From positions 1-20,396 of the IMG/VR virus record IMGVR_UViG_3300010883_011583: a stretch of 20,396 nucleotides of DNA; one strand, given 5' to 3'. The notes under the pieces were generated by a model, which saw only the letters and a list, made by a program, of their open reading frames with translations, did not search any database and was not told the DNA's origin. Made by a program: the position numbers and the translations under genes. How positions within the stretch are numbered: position 1 is the stretch's first letter; every line of letters begins with the position of its first letter. This document shows, one piece after another, positions 1 to 7,576 of this stretch. The DNA comes from a virus.

Positions 1-785
1 AAGAAGTAAGTATATGCTTCTCGGATTTACGTGGCTTTACTCCGCTAGGTGAGAGCTTTGGCGATGATGTACAAGGGTTAACAGAAATAATGAATGGGTA
101 TATGGATGCCATTACACAACCAATACTAGATGCAGACGGTATGGTTATTAAATATATTGGCGATGCAAGTATGCACATACACAATGCTCCTATGGACGAT
201 CCAGATCATCCCAAGAGTGCAGTTCAAACAGGATTATTAATGCTACGAGCAGTAGACAAGTTCAACGATAAAATTGTTAAAGAAGGCAGGCCACCAATTG
301 GCATGGGTGCAGGTATTAATACTGGGCTAGGCTATATTGGAGAAATGGGTTCCAGTGCAAGACACAGTTATGATATACTTGGAGATGCAGTATCAACAGC
401 CGCAAGAATAGAAAGCAAATGTAAAGAGTACGGTTGCTTATTACTTGTAGGTGGAGACACATACAAGCATACTAAGAATGATTTCTTTTATTTAAAAGTA
501 GATGACTTAGCTGTTAAAGGAAAAACAATAGGTATAGAAATATACACCGTACTGGATATTAAGAAAACTAAGTATGCTAAAGCAAAACAAATGCATGAGG
601 ATATGTACAATCATTATCTCAACCAGGAGTTTAGCAGAGCAATCAATTTATGCGAAAAGTTAACAGATGCATTTGAAGGTAAGATGAAAGGCTACTATGC
701 TATGTGGATCGAACGATGCGAGTTCCAACTAACACAAGATTTGCCTAGAGACTGGAATGGTGTGTTTATAGCTACAAGTAAGTAA
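1..785 (+). CDS. Class III adenylate/guanylate cyclase catalytic domain, 5' end outside window
   Basis: Partial gene. The frame is open from base 3 and shows the cyclase start motif FSDLRGFTPLGE before the internal ATG at 90, so the true start lies upstream. The family makes cAMP or cGMP from ATP or GTP. Seen: first metal Asp (codon 24), adenine-type Lys (codon 150) before the second metal Asp in YIGDAS (162), GINTG and MGSSAR motifs, base-selecting Asp (372) and transition-state Arg (405). The Lys/Asp pair favours ATP. The position that is usually the transition-state Asn (codon 393, seven after the selecting Asp and four before the Arg) is Ser, so activity may be altered. The C-terminal tail ends in a WNGVFIATSK motif, resembling the WDG-V-TSK end of bacterial cyclases, so the 3' end is complete. 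The gene converges on the minus-strand late operon six bases away. I infer that it belongs to the phage, because its Ala-Ala pair (GCC-GCA) follows the genome-wide pattern and there is no junction. Confidence 0.88.
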   Translation, partial: EVSICFSDLRGFTPLGESFGDDVQGLTEIMNGYMDAITQPILDADGMVIKYIGDASMHIHNAPMDDPDHPKSAVQTGLLMLRAVDKFNDKIVKEGRPPIGMGAGINTGLGYIGEMGSSARHSYDILGDAVSTAARIESKCKEYGCLLLVGGDTYKHTKNDFFYLKVDDLAVKGKTIGIEIYTVLDIKKTKYAKAKQMHEDMYNHYLNQEFSRAINLCEKLTDAFEGKMKGYYAMWIERCEFQLTQDLPRDWNGVFIATSK

Positions 786-791
786 CAATAA

Positions 792-1415
792 TTACTGATC
801 CGGTTCCCAAGATTGTAAATCAAAGAAAAATCCTGCATAGAATTTTGCATCCTTACTCATTTGTCTTGCATGAAATAATTCTAACGGTATACCATCGTCG
901 TGCTGTAATATAGGCCAGTAGTATCGTTTAATAAATTTCTCTACCTTCTTTAAATCAGACTCAATTGCATCGAGAAGTTTGTTATTAAATTCTAAGTCAG
1001 TTACTACTTCACTTAACCACATATGATGTTCGCTAGTAGGGTCATAACGCCTAACCATATCTCTTGTGTCGTAATATAATGCTCTAATTGGATTTATATC
1101 GTTTCTATATTTTTTTAGTATCTGCGGAAATGCAAATTGCGGGTCTCTAGATCTTCCGTATTGTAATAATGCAACATACTCTCGTTTAAGTGCTTGTTTG
1201 AGAGAGTCTAAACTTTCACCTGTGTGCTCGTTGTATTCAAGTATAATTTTTTTAGCAATAGATGTTTGTTTGGCAGTAAAATGTATCATGCACCCTTCAA
1301 CATCATCAATTGTCCAAATACCGTCTAGCAATCCAGCGGGCAATGTTCCAGTTATATCATATTTTTCAAGCTCAGACTGTATACGAATACAGATAAAATC
1401 TATAATTTTTGACAA
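792..1415 (-). CDS. Unknown protein, last gene of the minus-strand late operon
   Basis: A 207-residue protein I do not recognise. It is soluble, with no signal peptide or membrane segment, and mixed in charge. The C-terminal half is rich in aromatic residues (RYYWPIL, FYAGFFFDLQSWEPDQ) and probably helical. The start is a TTG at 1415, supported by an AGGAG six bases upstream; no in-frame ATG gives a better start. It follows the Nudix gene by 16 bases on the same strand and has no promoter of its own, so it is probably co-transcribed from the late promoter before gp14. Its place at the end of an operon of neck and tail genes suggests late expression, but no function can be assigned. Confidence 0.7.
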   Translation of the reverse strand: MSKIIDFICIRIQSELEKYDITGTLPAGLLDGIWTIDDVEGCMIHFTAKQTSIAKKIILEYNEHTGESLDSLKQALKREYVALLQYGRSRDPQFAFPQILKKYRNDINPIRALYYDTRDMVRRYDPTSEHHMWLSEVVTDLEFNNKLLDAIESDLKKVEKFIKRYYWPILQHDDGIPLELFHARQMSKDAKFYAGFFFDLQSWEPDQ

Positions 1416-1431
1416 AGTACACTCCTACGTG

Positions 1432-1854
1432 TTAGCTATTAATTTCTAAAATCCTGTGTAGTTTGTCCGTGCCGCCGTTTCTATTAAGCGTTGCCTTTGC
1501 GCCTTGGTGCATTGGTTGAGGCCATCGGCCTATATCTACCCATGCATAACCCGAACTCTCATCATTAAGTGTAGGTGAGAATTCTTTTTCTACCACTGCC
1601 GCAAAACTATAATAGTAAAAGTGCTTGTCTTTACTTTCGTATACATCAATTGGGTTAAGTTTGTGTAACTCAGGCATAAAACCTATTTCTTCTATTAATT
1701 CTCGTTGCAATGCTTCAAATGGTGTTTCGCCATGGTCAATTAATCCGCCAAAGAAACCCCATGTGTGTTTAAATCTCTTGTCACTATTTCTAAGTTGCAA
1801 TAAACATCTACCTGTGTCCTTGGCTAAAAATACAACACCTGCCGCGGTGATCAA
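1432..1854 (-). CDS. Nudix hydrolase
   Basis: Nudix enzymes hydrolyse nucleoside diphosphates linked to another group (X), such as damaged NTPs, ADP-ribose, NDP-sugars or capped nucleotides, using divalent metal. A perfect Nudix box (G-x5-E-x7-RE-U-x-EE-x-G-U) runs from GLIDHGE to REL-EE-GF, residues 37-59 of a 140-residue protein, after a typical N-terminal strand (ITAAGVVFL). I place the start at the TTG at 1854: GGAG lies nine bases before it, and its TTGA overlaps the gp15 stop codon, which suggests translational coupling. A TTG at 1869 is possible but has a poorly spaced ribosome site. The substrate cannot be read from sequence; the WGFFGGLIDHGE context resembles ADP-ribose and NTP pyrophosphatases. 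Its position behind a tail gene implies late expression, unlike a typical early nucleotide-pool enzyme. Confidence 0.9.
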   Translation of the reverse strand: MITAAGVVFLAKDTGRCLLQLRNSDKRFKHTWGFFGGLIDHGETPFEALQRELIEEIGFMPELHKLNPIDVYESKDKHFYYYSFAAVVEKEFSPTLNDESSGYAWVDIGRWPQPMHQGAKATLNRNGGTDKLHRILEINS

Positions 1855-3200
1855 AGTATCAATCTCCAATAACCTGGGTTATATGTTCCTTGCCAACTGC
1901 TGATCCACTGTGAGCCGGTCCATTTAAACTGTTGCGTAGTATGTGTGTTTGTTATAAATGCAATTGCTTGGGTTTGCAAACTAGCATCAAATACTACAAT
2001 CCAGTTGTCACCGTCAAACAATATGATGTCATTTGCACTTGCAGAGATACCACCCCATTCAACGAACGTTGGCAATATTGGTGCTGTTAATAAATAACGT
2101 TGTCCAGTTAACTGTGAAGCTATTGTGTTACCTGGCCTACTTGTACCTGGGTCTATAATTTTAGTTAATGCATCTAATGAATTAGCAGGCAAGGTGTCAG
2201 CATCAACATTAAATACTAAGTTGTTAGCATTTTCTGGGTTAGCCGCTATACTTCCAATAACTAGTAAACCTCTTTCTTCTGCGTCAGCACTTATGTTAAG
2301 TTCTAATCTACTGGTTGCTCTTAGTTCACCGTGCATTTCTATAATGTCAGCCCATTTTACTTCGACGTTTGATGGGTCCACTAATGTTGCGCCACCGCTT
2401 ATAATTTTTACTTTATAATCACCTGGTGCAACAGTGACACTGGTAGTATCCGTTATTGATCCAAAGAAGTCAGCATAACTGCCATCAAATCCTAAATCAG
2501 CAAGGCTATCTACACTGTGTATGTCGTTAACAATACGTTGTATAATTGTTTGTCTTTTAACTTTAGCAGGAGGTGATATCCAAATAGGCACAGCAAATGT
2601 TAATGTTGATATGTCTAGGGTTTCGTCTGTTCCTGCTGGCAATGATCTACTACTCCAGTTTATGTCGGTTAACTCCACCTCAAACACACTGGTCCAATCT
2701 AGCGGATTATCGTTAACTTGCAACTGTATACCAGGGTTAAATATTACAAATATTTGCTCTAGAATTTGTAATTTCATGTCGGTGTTAGTAGTCCATACAT
2801 CCACTTGTATATTAAGATTATACGGAACAGGCATATAACGTTGAGTAGTATATAAGTTTCCTTGTGCAGATGTGTACTTACCTGCTTGTATATCCCATTC
2901 CCTTTCTGCTACTTGATTGGTATCAACTAAGAAAGGGTCTTGTATTCTATCTTTTGCTGGCTGTATACTCTGCACACTAACTGTAATTTGTGGTGCATTA
3001 GCAATAGAATTTTCTGAATTGTTTTTCAACATATGGGCTACCATTCTACTGATATCACCATATCGTGCAGGCACTCTGTTAAGACGCTCAGCACCTTTAA
3101 CAATTTCTTTAACTTGAAAGTTTGAGAATACTCGTACAAGTTGTAGCAGATAGCGTTTTATCTGTGCATCGTACCAATAGTCTAAGTTTTTGCCTGCCAT
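1851..3200 (-). CDS. 15: Tail sheath stabiliser / tail terminator, T4 gp15-like, with C-terminal extension
   Basis: gp15 caps the tail tube and sheath and provides the site where the head neck joins. The first ~230 residues follow T4 gp15 in order: an aromatic N-terminus with IKRYLLQLVRVFSNFQVK (6-31 region), RVPARYG (42-48), a PVPYNLNIQVDVWTTN strand (125-140), ILEQIFVIFNP (146-156) and a closing FAVPIWISPP (202-211). T4 gp15 has about 270 residues. This protein has 449, and the extra ~220 end in a Trp-rich module (FDGDNWIVVFDAS, FKWTGSQWISSW, GYWRLIL) related in style to those in gp14 and gp18 here. The start ATG lies six bases after the lysozyme stop with no clear ribosome site, so it may be translated by coupling. 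It is adjacent to lysozyme and gp14 in one operon. Confidence 0.88.
   Translation of the reverse strand: MAGKNLDYWYDAQIKRYLLQLVRVFSNFQVKEIVKGAERLNRVPARYGDISRMVAHMLKNNSENSIANAPQITVSVQSIQPAKDRIQDPFLVDTNQVAEREWDIQAGKYTSAQGNLYTTQRYMPVPYNLNIQVDVWTTNTDMKLQILEQIFVIFNPGIQLQVNDNPLDWTSVFEVELTDINWSSRSLPAGTDETLDISTLTFAVPIWISPPAKVKRQTIIQRIVNDIHSVDSLADLGFDGSYADFFGSITDTTSVTVAPGDYKVKIISGGATLVDPSNVEVKWADIIEMHGELRATSRLELNISADAEERGLLVIGSIAANPENANNLVFNVDADTLPANSLDALTKIIDPGTSRPGNTIASQLTGQRYLLTAPILPTFVEWGGISASANDIILFDGDNWIVVFDASLQTQAIAFITNTHTTQQFKWTGSQWISSWQGTYNPGYWRLIL
1864..1867 (-). promoter_or_regulatory. Shine-Dalgarno that decides the Nudix start
   Basis: On the minus strand GGAG lies nine bases before the TTG at 1854 and inside the end of gp15. 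It supports the shorter Nudix start, whose TTGA overlaps the gp15 TGA stop. Confidence 0.6.
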
Positions 3201-3206
3201 AATTTA

Positions 3207-3677
3207 TTATACGTTTTCTAAACGTTCCATTAGTCTTTCAGCACGGCTAGTTACTTGCTCGTACCATCTGCTATCTCTGCCTTCGATTCCTGCTTGTTTC
3301 CAATCCTGAGCTTCTAATGCTTTGCGGAAGTTATTAAACTTGCCTAAACGTGTACGACCCATATTGAACATCATGTTTACTAAGACTTGTTGTACGGTAT
3401 CAGGCCAGTCTGTGAAACCGTCTCCGTATAGTGCAACACACTCTGATATTGAAGTGTCGAGGTCTTTCTCAAAGCACTCTTTTGCTCTGTCTTCTGAGAC
3501 TGGTGTTCCCACATCTTGTCCATACTCTGGATCTGATTCAAGGACCAAGTGTCCAACTCCGAAAGTTGGGTAGCCCAAATGGTCTTTATAAATTTCATAT
3601 ACGACTCCTTCGTCGATTTTCAGTTGTTCAAAAACTGCTTCTCTATCTAATTCTGTGTCTTTTCCTATACCAAACAT
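3207..3677 (-). CDS. GH24 (T4-type) lysozyme
   Basis: Hydrolyses the MurNAc-GlcNAc bond of peptidoglycan. The T4 lysozyme catalytic triad is present with exact spacing: Glu23 (IDEG), Asp32 (YKDHLGY) and Thr38 (PTFGVGH), nine and six residues apart as in T4 E11/D20/T26. The C-terminal half keeps the fold motifs LVNMMFNMG, a FRKAL helix and the SRWYEQVTSRAERL helix. It has 156 residues, close to T4 gpe (164), and no signal peptide or membrane segment, so release would need a holin, not seen here. A good AGGAG precedes the ATG by six bases. It is co-transcribed between gp14 and gp15. It may be the endolysin, or a free-standing counterpart of the tail-tip lysozyme domain that T4 carries inside gp5; the sequence alone does not decide. 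Confidence 0.93.
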   Translation of the reverse strand: MFGIGKDTELDREAVFEQLKIDEGVVYEIYKDHLGYPTFGVGHLVLESDPEYGQDVGTPVSEDRAKECFEKDLDTSISECVALYGDGFTDWPDTVQQVLVNMMFNMGRTRLGKFNNFRKALEAQDWKQAGIEGRDSRWYEQVTSRAERLMERLENV

Positions 3678-3686
3678 TTACAACTC

Positions 3687-4742
3687 CTATGTGTCAGTGC
3701 GAGGTGCTACGACCTGGCTTAAATTTGTTTTTTCTAAAACAGTTTCACCATCACTATTAATAGTATAACTGTCATTATTTATAAACGATGCTAATGTTTT
3801 ATTAGCAGTAGCCCATGTGCGTTTGTGATCATCAGCATATTTAACCCATCTAGATCCTTTCTTTTGAAACAACCTATGGGGAGAAAAATCTGTACGCAAG
3901 TAAAAATCACCATCAACAGTTCCTGCTGTTGGAAATGCTCCGCCACTGCCTACTAGGCTTAATCCGTTCGGTGCCGACGCATCACTTGGTTCAAGATATG
4001 CTTTATCCGGGGCATTAGGGTCAACATATAAGTGACCTGTTCTATTTACTCTGCTGTCAGACGGCACATCTTTTAGTGCTTGTCCTAGCAAGGCATCGTT
4101 AATAATAATTTCATCTTGATATTTGCTGAGCAGATTTCGTAAGTCTCCTGCTTCTTCACCTGTACCAAGTATATCTCTGTATTCTTGAGAATCTGTTATT
4201 GGTCCGCACTTAACTCTCCACAAATGAGGCCACCAACGCGGGTCAAACCCCTCGGCAGGCCTTGCACCTTCTTGTACAACGTAGTATCTATTAATTGCTT
4301 CATCACTGCCTAACAACGCATCATCTCTGAGATGTGGAAGTTCTAGTACGTCACCTGGCATTAATTTTCTGCCTATAGTTTCCATCATTGTTTCAATATG
4401 GAAGTTAATAAATACTGTGTCGTTAGCCAAAAATGCACCAAATTGTGTTAAGTCAAAACCGTCACTCTCTTGTAACTGATAAGCACCTATCATCTCAAAT
4501 ATATCGTCACTGTACTTTCTATCTCTGTTTTCTAGAAATAGTAAGTCTTGAATAAATATATCTGAAGTTGCACCATCTGTGCTAGGTCTTGTAGGATCAG
4601 TGGAAACACCTACGTCCTGAATACCCATGTATTTGTGTACATGAATGCCTGTACCACCAGCGTGGAGATGCTCGCCAACAACCCTATCAAAAAATCTATA
4701 GTCATTGGTCTTAGTCGGATTCCATAGTTTTAACTTTCCCAT
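3687..4742 (-). CDS. 14: Neck protein, T4 gp14-like, with C-terminal bead module
   Basis: gp14 joins gp13 to form the neck that lets the filled head bind the tail. Like T4 gp14 it starts with a short aromatic segment (LWNPTKTNDYRFFDRVVGEHL) and has a central block: IFIQDLLFLENRD (62-74), DGFDLTQFGAFLANDTVFIN (94-113) and RKLMPGDVLELPH (125-137), aligning with the T4 gp14 region around its FSNFGMQVQDEVTLSIN and GDLIYFP. It has 351 residues against about 256 in T4. The excess is a C-terminal part with a module at about 269-303 (DGDFYLRTDFS, LFQKKGSRWVKY) seen also in the sheath protein. It is the first gene of the minus-strand operon. A GATAAATA late promoter sits five bases before the ATG, with no ribosome site, so a transcript from it would be leaderless. 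It lies opposite in strand to gp13. Confidence 0.82.
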   Translation of the reverse strand: MGKLKLWNPTKTNDYRFFDRVVGEHLHAGGTGIHVHKYMGIQDVGVSTDPTRPSTDGATSDIFIQDLLFLENRDRKYSDDIFEMIGAYQLQESDGFDLTQFGAFLANDTVFINFHIETMMETIGRKLMPGDVLELPHLRDDALLGSDEAINRYYVVQEGARPAEGFDPRWWPHLWRVKCGPITDSQEYRDILGTGEEAGDLRNLLSKYQDEIIINDALLGQALKDVPSDSRVNRTGHLYVDPNAPDKAYLEPSDASAPNGLSLVGSGGAFPTAGTVDGDFYLRTDFSPHRLFQKKGSRWVKYADDHKRTWATANKTLASFINNDSYTINSDGETVLEKTNLSQVVAPRTDT

Positions 4743-4747
4743 AACAC

Positions 4748-4755
4748 TATTTATC
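4748..4755 (-). promoter_or_regulatory. T4-type late promoter for the gp14-lysozyme-gp15 operon
   Basis: GATAAATA on the minus strand, then GTGTT, then the ATG of gp14. With the T4 late box occupying -13 to -6, transcription would begin at the A of ATG (4742). Confidence 0.75.
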
Positions 4756-4784
4756 AGAACTTACGGCAACTGAATTTAGTATCG

Positions 4785-4792
4785 AATAAATA
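4785..4792 (+). promoter_or_regulatory. T4-type late promoter for methyltransferase-epimerase pair
   Basis: AATAAATA, then CAACT, then the ATG at 4798. It has the same spacing as the divergent gp14 promoter 29 bases away, and predicts a leaderless transcript. The first base departs from the more common G or T. Confidence 0.6.
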
Positions 4793-4797
4793 CAACT

Positions 4798-5367
4798 ATG
4801 AACAGAGAATCCTTGCTACAAACACTTAAAGAACAATTAGGCAATGTAAACATTGCAGTTGAAGTAGGCGTTTGGCGGGGAGATTATAGTAGATCTATAA
4901 TTAAAAACCTCCAGCCTAGCGTCTTTTACGGTGTAGATCCGTATGAAATATATGAAGGCTATACTGACAAACCAAATGTAATAGAGTTCCAAGATCAAGC
5001 AAACTTAGACAAATTACATGCTAGAGTTACAAAAACTTTCAATACTTTTAACAACAAATTAGGTCATACTAATAGCATTTTAGTAAGAGAATTGGGCACC
5101 AACTATGCATCTCAGCACCCTGATCAATCGCTAGACTTTGTTTATTTAGATAGCGATCACAAATATCAATCTGTTAAATCTGAGATAGAAGCATGGTATC
5201 CAAAAGTTAAAGTTGGCGGTATACTAGCAGGGCATGATTATATTGAGCGTAGCCACATTGAGGAGTTTGGTGTTATACAGGCAGTAACAGAATTTATCGA
5301 GCAAGAAAACTTAACATTACACACTACAGACGAGCAGTTTGCTACTTGGTGGGTAACTAAAACATAG
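4798..5367 (+). CDS. Class I SAM-dependent methyltransferase (Methyltransf_24-like)
   Basis: Transfers a methyl group from S-adenosylmethionine to an unknown acceptor. The Rossmann SAM site begins with VEVGVWRGDYS (21-31), followed by an acidic strand end in GVDPY, then DFVYLDSDHKYQSVKSEIEAW and a KVGGILAGHDY strand. The DSDH and GGILAGHDY motifs are typical of the Methyltransf_24 family, often found in glycan and cell-surface biosynthesis. 189 residues is normal for the family, with no membrane segment. It shares a transcript with the epimerase seven bases downstream, supporting a sugar-linked acceptor. It is not part of the T4 core set, so it is an accessory gene placed between the neck genes gp14 and gp13. 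The alternative acceptors (protein, small molecule) cannot be excluded. Confidence 0.85.
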   Translation: MNRESLLQTLKEQLGNVNIAVEVGVWRGDYSRSIIKNLQPSVFYGVDPYEIYEGYTDKPNVIEFQDQANLDKLHARVTKTFNTFNNKLGHTNSILVRELGTNYASQHPDQSLDFVYLDSDHKYQSVKSEIEAWYPKVKVGGILAGHDYIERSHIEEFGVIQAVTEFIEQENLTLHTTDEQFATWWVTKT

Positions 5368-5374
5368 GACACAT

Positions 5375-6331
5375 ATGAAAATTTTTATAACAGGACACGA
5401 CGGATTTATTGGATCACACATGGTTGAACGTTTAAAAAATGACCATGAATTAGGATTTCTTGCATACGATTTAAGAGATCATTCACAAGTAAAAGCACAA
5501 CTTGTAGAATTTAGTCCCGATATTATTGTGCATTTAGCGGCAAGAACAGAGGTAGAAGACAGTTTCTATGAACAAATAGTTTTCTCAGAAGTAAACTATG
5601 TAGGCACTGTAAACTTAATTGAAGCCGCGGCCACACTCCCTAATTTAAAGAATTTTGTGTTTGCAAGCACCATGGAAGTATATGGCTGGCAACCAATCAG
5701 CGATGTTATTAAGAGAGGCGGCGAAGTGCCAGAGGATATTTTTGCCTTTGATGAAGATACTCAACCCAATCCTAATGCCCCTTATGCCGTTGCAAAATAT
5801 GGTTGTGAAAAATACCTAGAGTATGCAAACAGAAGTTTAGGATTACCGTTTACTGCTATTAGGCAAACTAATGCATACGGTAGAAAAGACAATAATTTCT
5901 TTGTAACAGAGCAAATTATTTGGCAAATGCTAGATAATCCAGAAGAAATATTCTTAGGCTACGGCAAACCATATCGTAACTTTATCTTTATTGAGGACTT
6001 ACTTGATGCATGGGAAGCCGTTATTAGAAACCCTGAGAAATGTGCAGGCGAAATATTTTGTCTAGGACCTGACAATGCAATTAGGATCTCAGACTATGTG
6101 GATCTCATTGCAAAAAAACTTGATTGGAAAGGAAAAGTACATTGGGATAAGAAGCCTGAGAGACCTGGCGAGATATTCATATTGAATAGTTCTAATGCAA
6201 AAATTACTGAAAAGTTAGGTTGGGAACCAAAAGTTTCCTTGGATGAAGGTGTTGAACGTACAGTTGCTATTTGGAAGGATATTCATGGCAAAAACACCAA
6301 ATTTAAGAATATTACCAATATAATCACGTAA
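5375..6331 (+). CDS. NAD(P)-dependent nucleotide-sugar epimerase/dehydratase (extended SDR)
   Basis: Extended short-chain dehydrogenase of the UDP-glucose 4-epimerase / GDP-mannose dehydratase class, which alters sugar stereochemistry or removes water from NDP-sugars. Seen: the NAD motif TGHDGFIG (6-13), an acidic residue in YDLRD (31-35), HLAARTEV (53-60), catalytic Ser/Thr in FASTMEVYG (96-104) and the YxxxK pair Tyr137/Lys141 in PYAVAKYGCEKY. Later come the substrate-side RQTNAYG and the FIFIEDLLDAW region. 318 residues is full length. An AGGA lies five bases before the ATG. It is paired with the methyltransferase, and together they could make or modify a sugar for phage structures or the host surface. 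Which NDP-sugar it uses is unknown. Confidence 0.9.
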   Translation: MKIFITGHDGFIGSHMVERLKNDHELGFLAYDLRDHSQVKAQLVEFSPDIIVHLAARTEVEDSFYEQIVFSEVNYVGTVNLIEAAATLPNLKNFVFASTMEVYGWQPISDVIKRGGEVPEDIFAFDEDTQPNPNAPYAVAKYGCEKYLEYANRSLGLPFTAIRQTNAYGRKDNNFFVTEQIIWQMLDNPEEIFLGYGKPYRNFIFIEDLLDAWEAVIRNPEKCAGEIFCLGPDNAIRISDYVDLIAKKLDWKGKVHWDKKPERPGEIFILNSSNAKITEKLGWEPKVSLDEGVERTVAIWKDIHGKNTKFKNITNIIT

Positions 6332-6358
6332 TTTTCGTACCATTTTTATATATAGTAC

Positions 6359-6386
6359 TTGACAGCATTAAAAGATGTGTTAATAT
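6359..6386 (+). promoter_or_regulatory. sigma70-like early promoter
   Basis: A perfect -35 TTGACA (6359-6364), a 16-base spacer and TAATAT (6381-6386). Predicted start near 6393 gives a short leader to the ATG at 6422. It is unlike the late boxes elsewhere in the window, so this gene is probably read by host RNA polymerase early in infection. Confidence 0.6.
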
Positions 6387-6397
6387 GTGTAACATAT
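6383..6397. promoter_or_regulatory. Perfect inverted repeat overlapping the early promoter
   Basis: ATATGT, spacer GTA, ACATAT: six-base perfect arms covering the end of the -10 box and the likely transcription start. This is an operator-like position; no regulator is identified. Confidence 0.4.
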
Positions 6398-6421
6398 CGC
6401 TTCACTAAGGAACTCTATAAA

Positions 6422-7576
6422 ATGGCAAAACGTAAAGCAAAAACAGTTTACTTCACCCCGGAACCAAACTGGGCTAAAATGGTTGGGATTACTGATCAGG
6501 AAACAATGGGTAAGGCATACCAGGATGTCCAATACTTTGTGCGAACAGAGATTAAAGACAAGGAAAAAATTGCTTTAACAAAAGCCTGGATCAAAAACAA
6601 ATCTAACTGGGACTCTGCAGACGTCGAATTAATCCTCAAATGCCCAGATTATTCTTTTGGTGCAACTAGCTCTGTATTCTATACCTTTGATAAGGTTGGA
6701 TTCATGCCAGACAACATTATATCTCATGTTGAGAAAAGAAAAGCTGAATGGATTGAAACAGGAAAAAATGTAACTGAAGAAAACATTGCCAAAGCAGACG
6801 CTAAACCAAAAAAAGTAATTAGCATACAAGACCGCATGAAAGATCAAGTATCAGAACTGTGTGGCGAGATGGAACACTTCTTAGACCAATTAGTTGAAGG
6901 TGTTAAAACAATTAAGGAGTTTGATCCGTACACAATGATGGTATCATATCAGCCTGAAGTAAAAGGAGCTCATGCTAAAATCATTAAAGATGATTTTGCA
7001 ACTTGTTATCAAGAATCACTAGAAGTATTAGAGTGGAAAGACGAAGATTTAAAAGAAGCATACAGTAATTTTACTCCTAAAATGCGTAAGGCGTATGTAG
7101 AGTACCATGAATTGATTAATACTGCTTGTGACACCATTATCAAAACAAAAGCAACTACACGCAAAGCTCGTAAGCCTAAAGCACGGTCTAAAGACAAGAT
7201 CGTTGCTAAATTAAAATATAAGATTAATGATCCTGAGTTAGGATTAGCCAGTATTACTCCTACTGAAATTGTTTATAGTAACGAATGTTGGACATATAAT
7301 ACTAAAACTAGGAAAGTTGGGGTGTACAAAGCATCGCAACCAGATCCTAAAAACCTTGCTAGAGAAGGTTCAGGCTTAACTATTAAGGGTACTACAATAC
7401 AAGGTTATTGTGAAGATACTAGTGTGCAAAAAACACTAAGAAAACCTAAAGAACAAATTAAATTGTTTGCAGGTGCAAAGACTTCGTGCAACAAAAACTT
7501 CAATGAAATTAAAACTACTGACACTAAGATGAATGGTAGATTTAATGAACATATGATTATATTAAAGTCATTTTAA
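6422..7576 (+). CDS. Unknown basic protein expressed from an early-type promoter
   Basis: A 385-residue protein I do not recognise. The start is the ATG at 6422, with AAGGA ten bases upstream; upstream in-frame starts would lie inside the promoter. Seen: a Lys-rich N-terminus (MAKRKAKTVYF), a central helical and charged region, a strongly basic linker (about residues 235-255, TTRKARKPKARSKDK), then a C-terminal beta-type segment (EIVYSNECWTYNTKTRKVGVYKA) followed by GLTIKGTTIQGY and LRKPKEQIKLF. The basic linker suggests nucleic-acid binding, but this is inference. It has no signal peptide or membrane segment. It sits between late structural genes but carries its own sigma70-like promoter with a dyad, so its timing probably differs from its neighbours. 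Confidence 0.75.
   Translation: MAKRKAKTVYFTPEPNWAKMVGITDQETMGKAYQDVQYFVRTEIKDKEKIALTKAWIKNKSNWDSADVELILKCPDYSFGATSSVFYTFDKVGFMPDNIISHVEKRKAEWIETGKNVTEENIAKADAKPKKVISIQDRMKDQVSELCGEMEHFLDQLVEGVKTIKEFDPYTMMVSYQPEVKGAHAKIIKDDFATCYQESLEVLEWKDEDLKEAYSNFTPKMRKAYVEYHELINTACDTIIKTKATTRKARKPKARSKDKIVAKLKYKINDPELGLASITPTEIVYSNECWTYNTKTRKVGVYKASQPDPKNLAREGSGLTIKGTTIQGYCEDTSVQKTLRKPKEQIKLFAGAKTSCNKNFNEIKTTDTKMNGRFNEHMIILKSF

Noticed and set aside
6359-6421. TTG start extending the unknown basic protein
   Set aside because: The TTG is part of the -35 TTGACA. The ATG at 6422 has AAGGA upstream and lies after the predicted transcript start.
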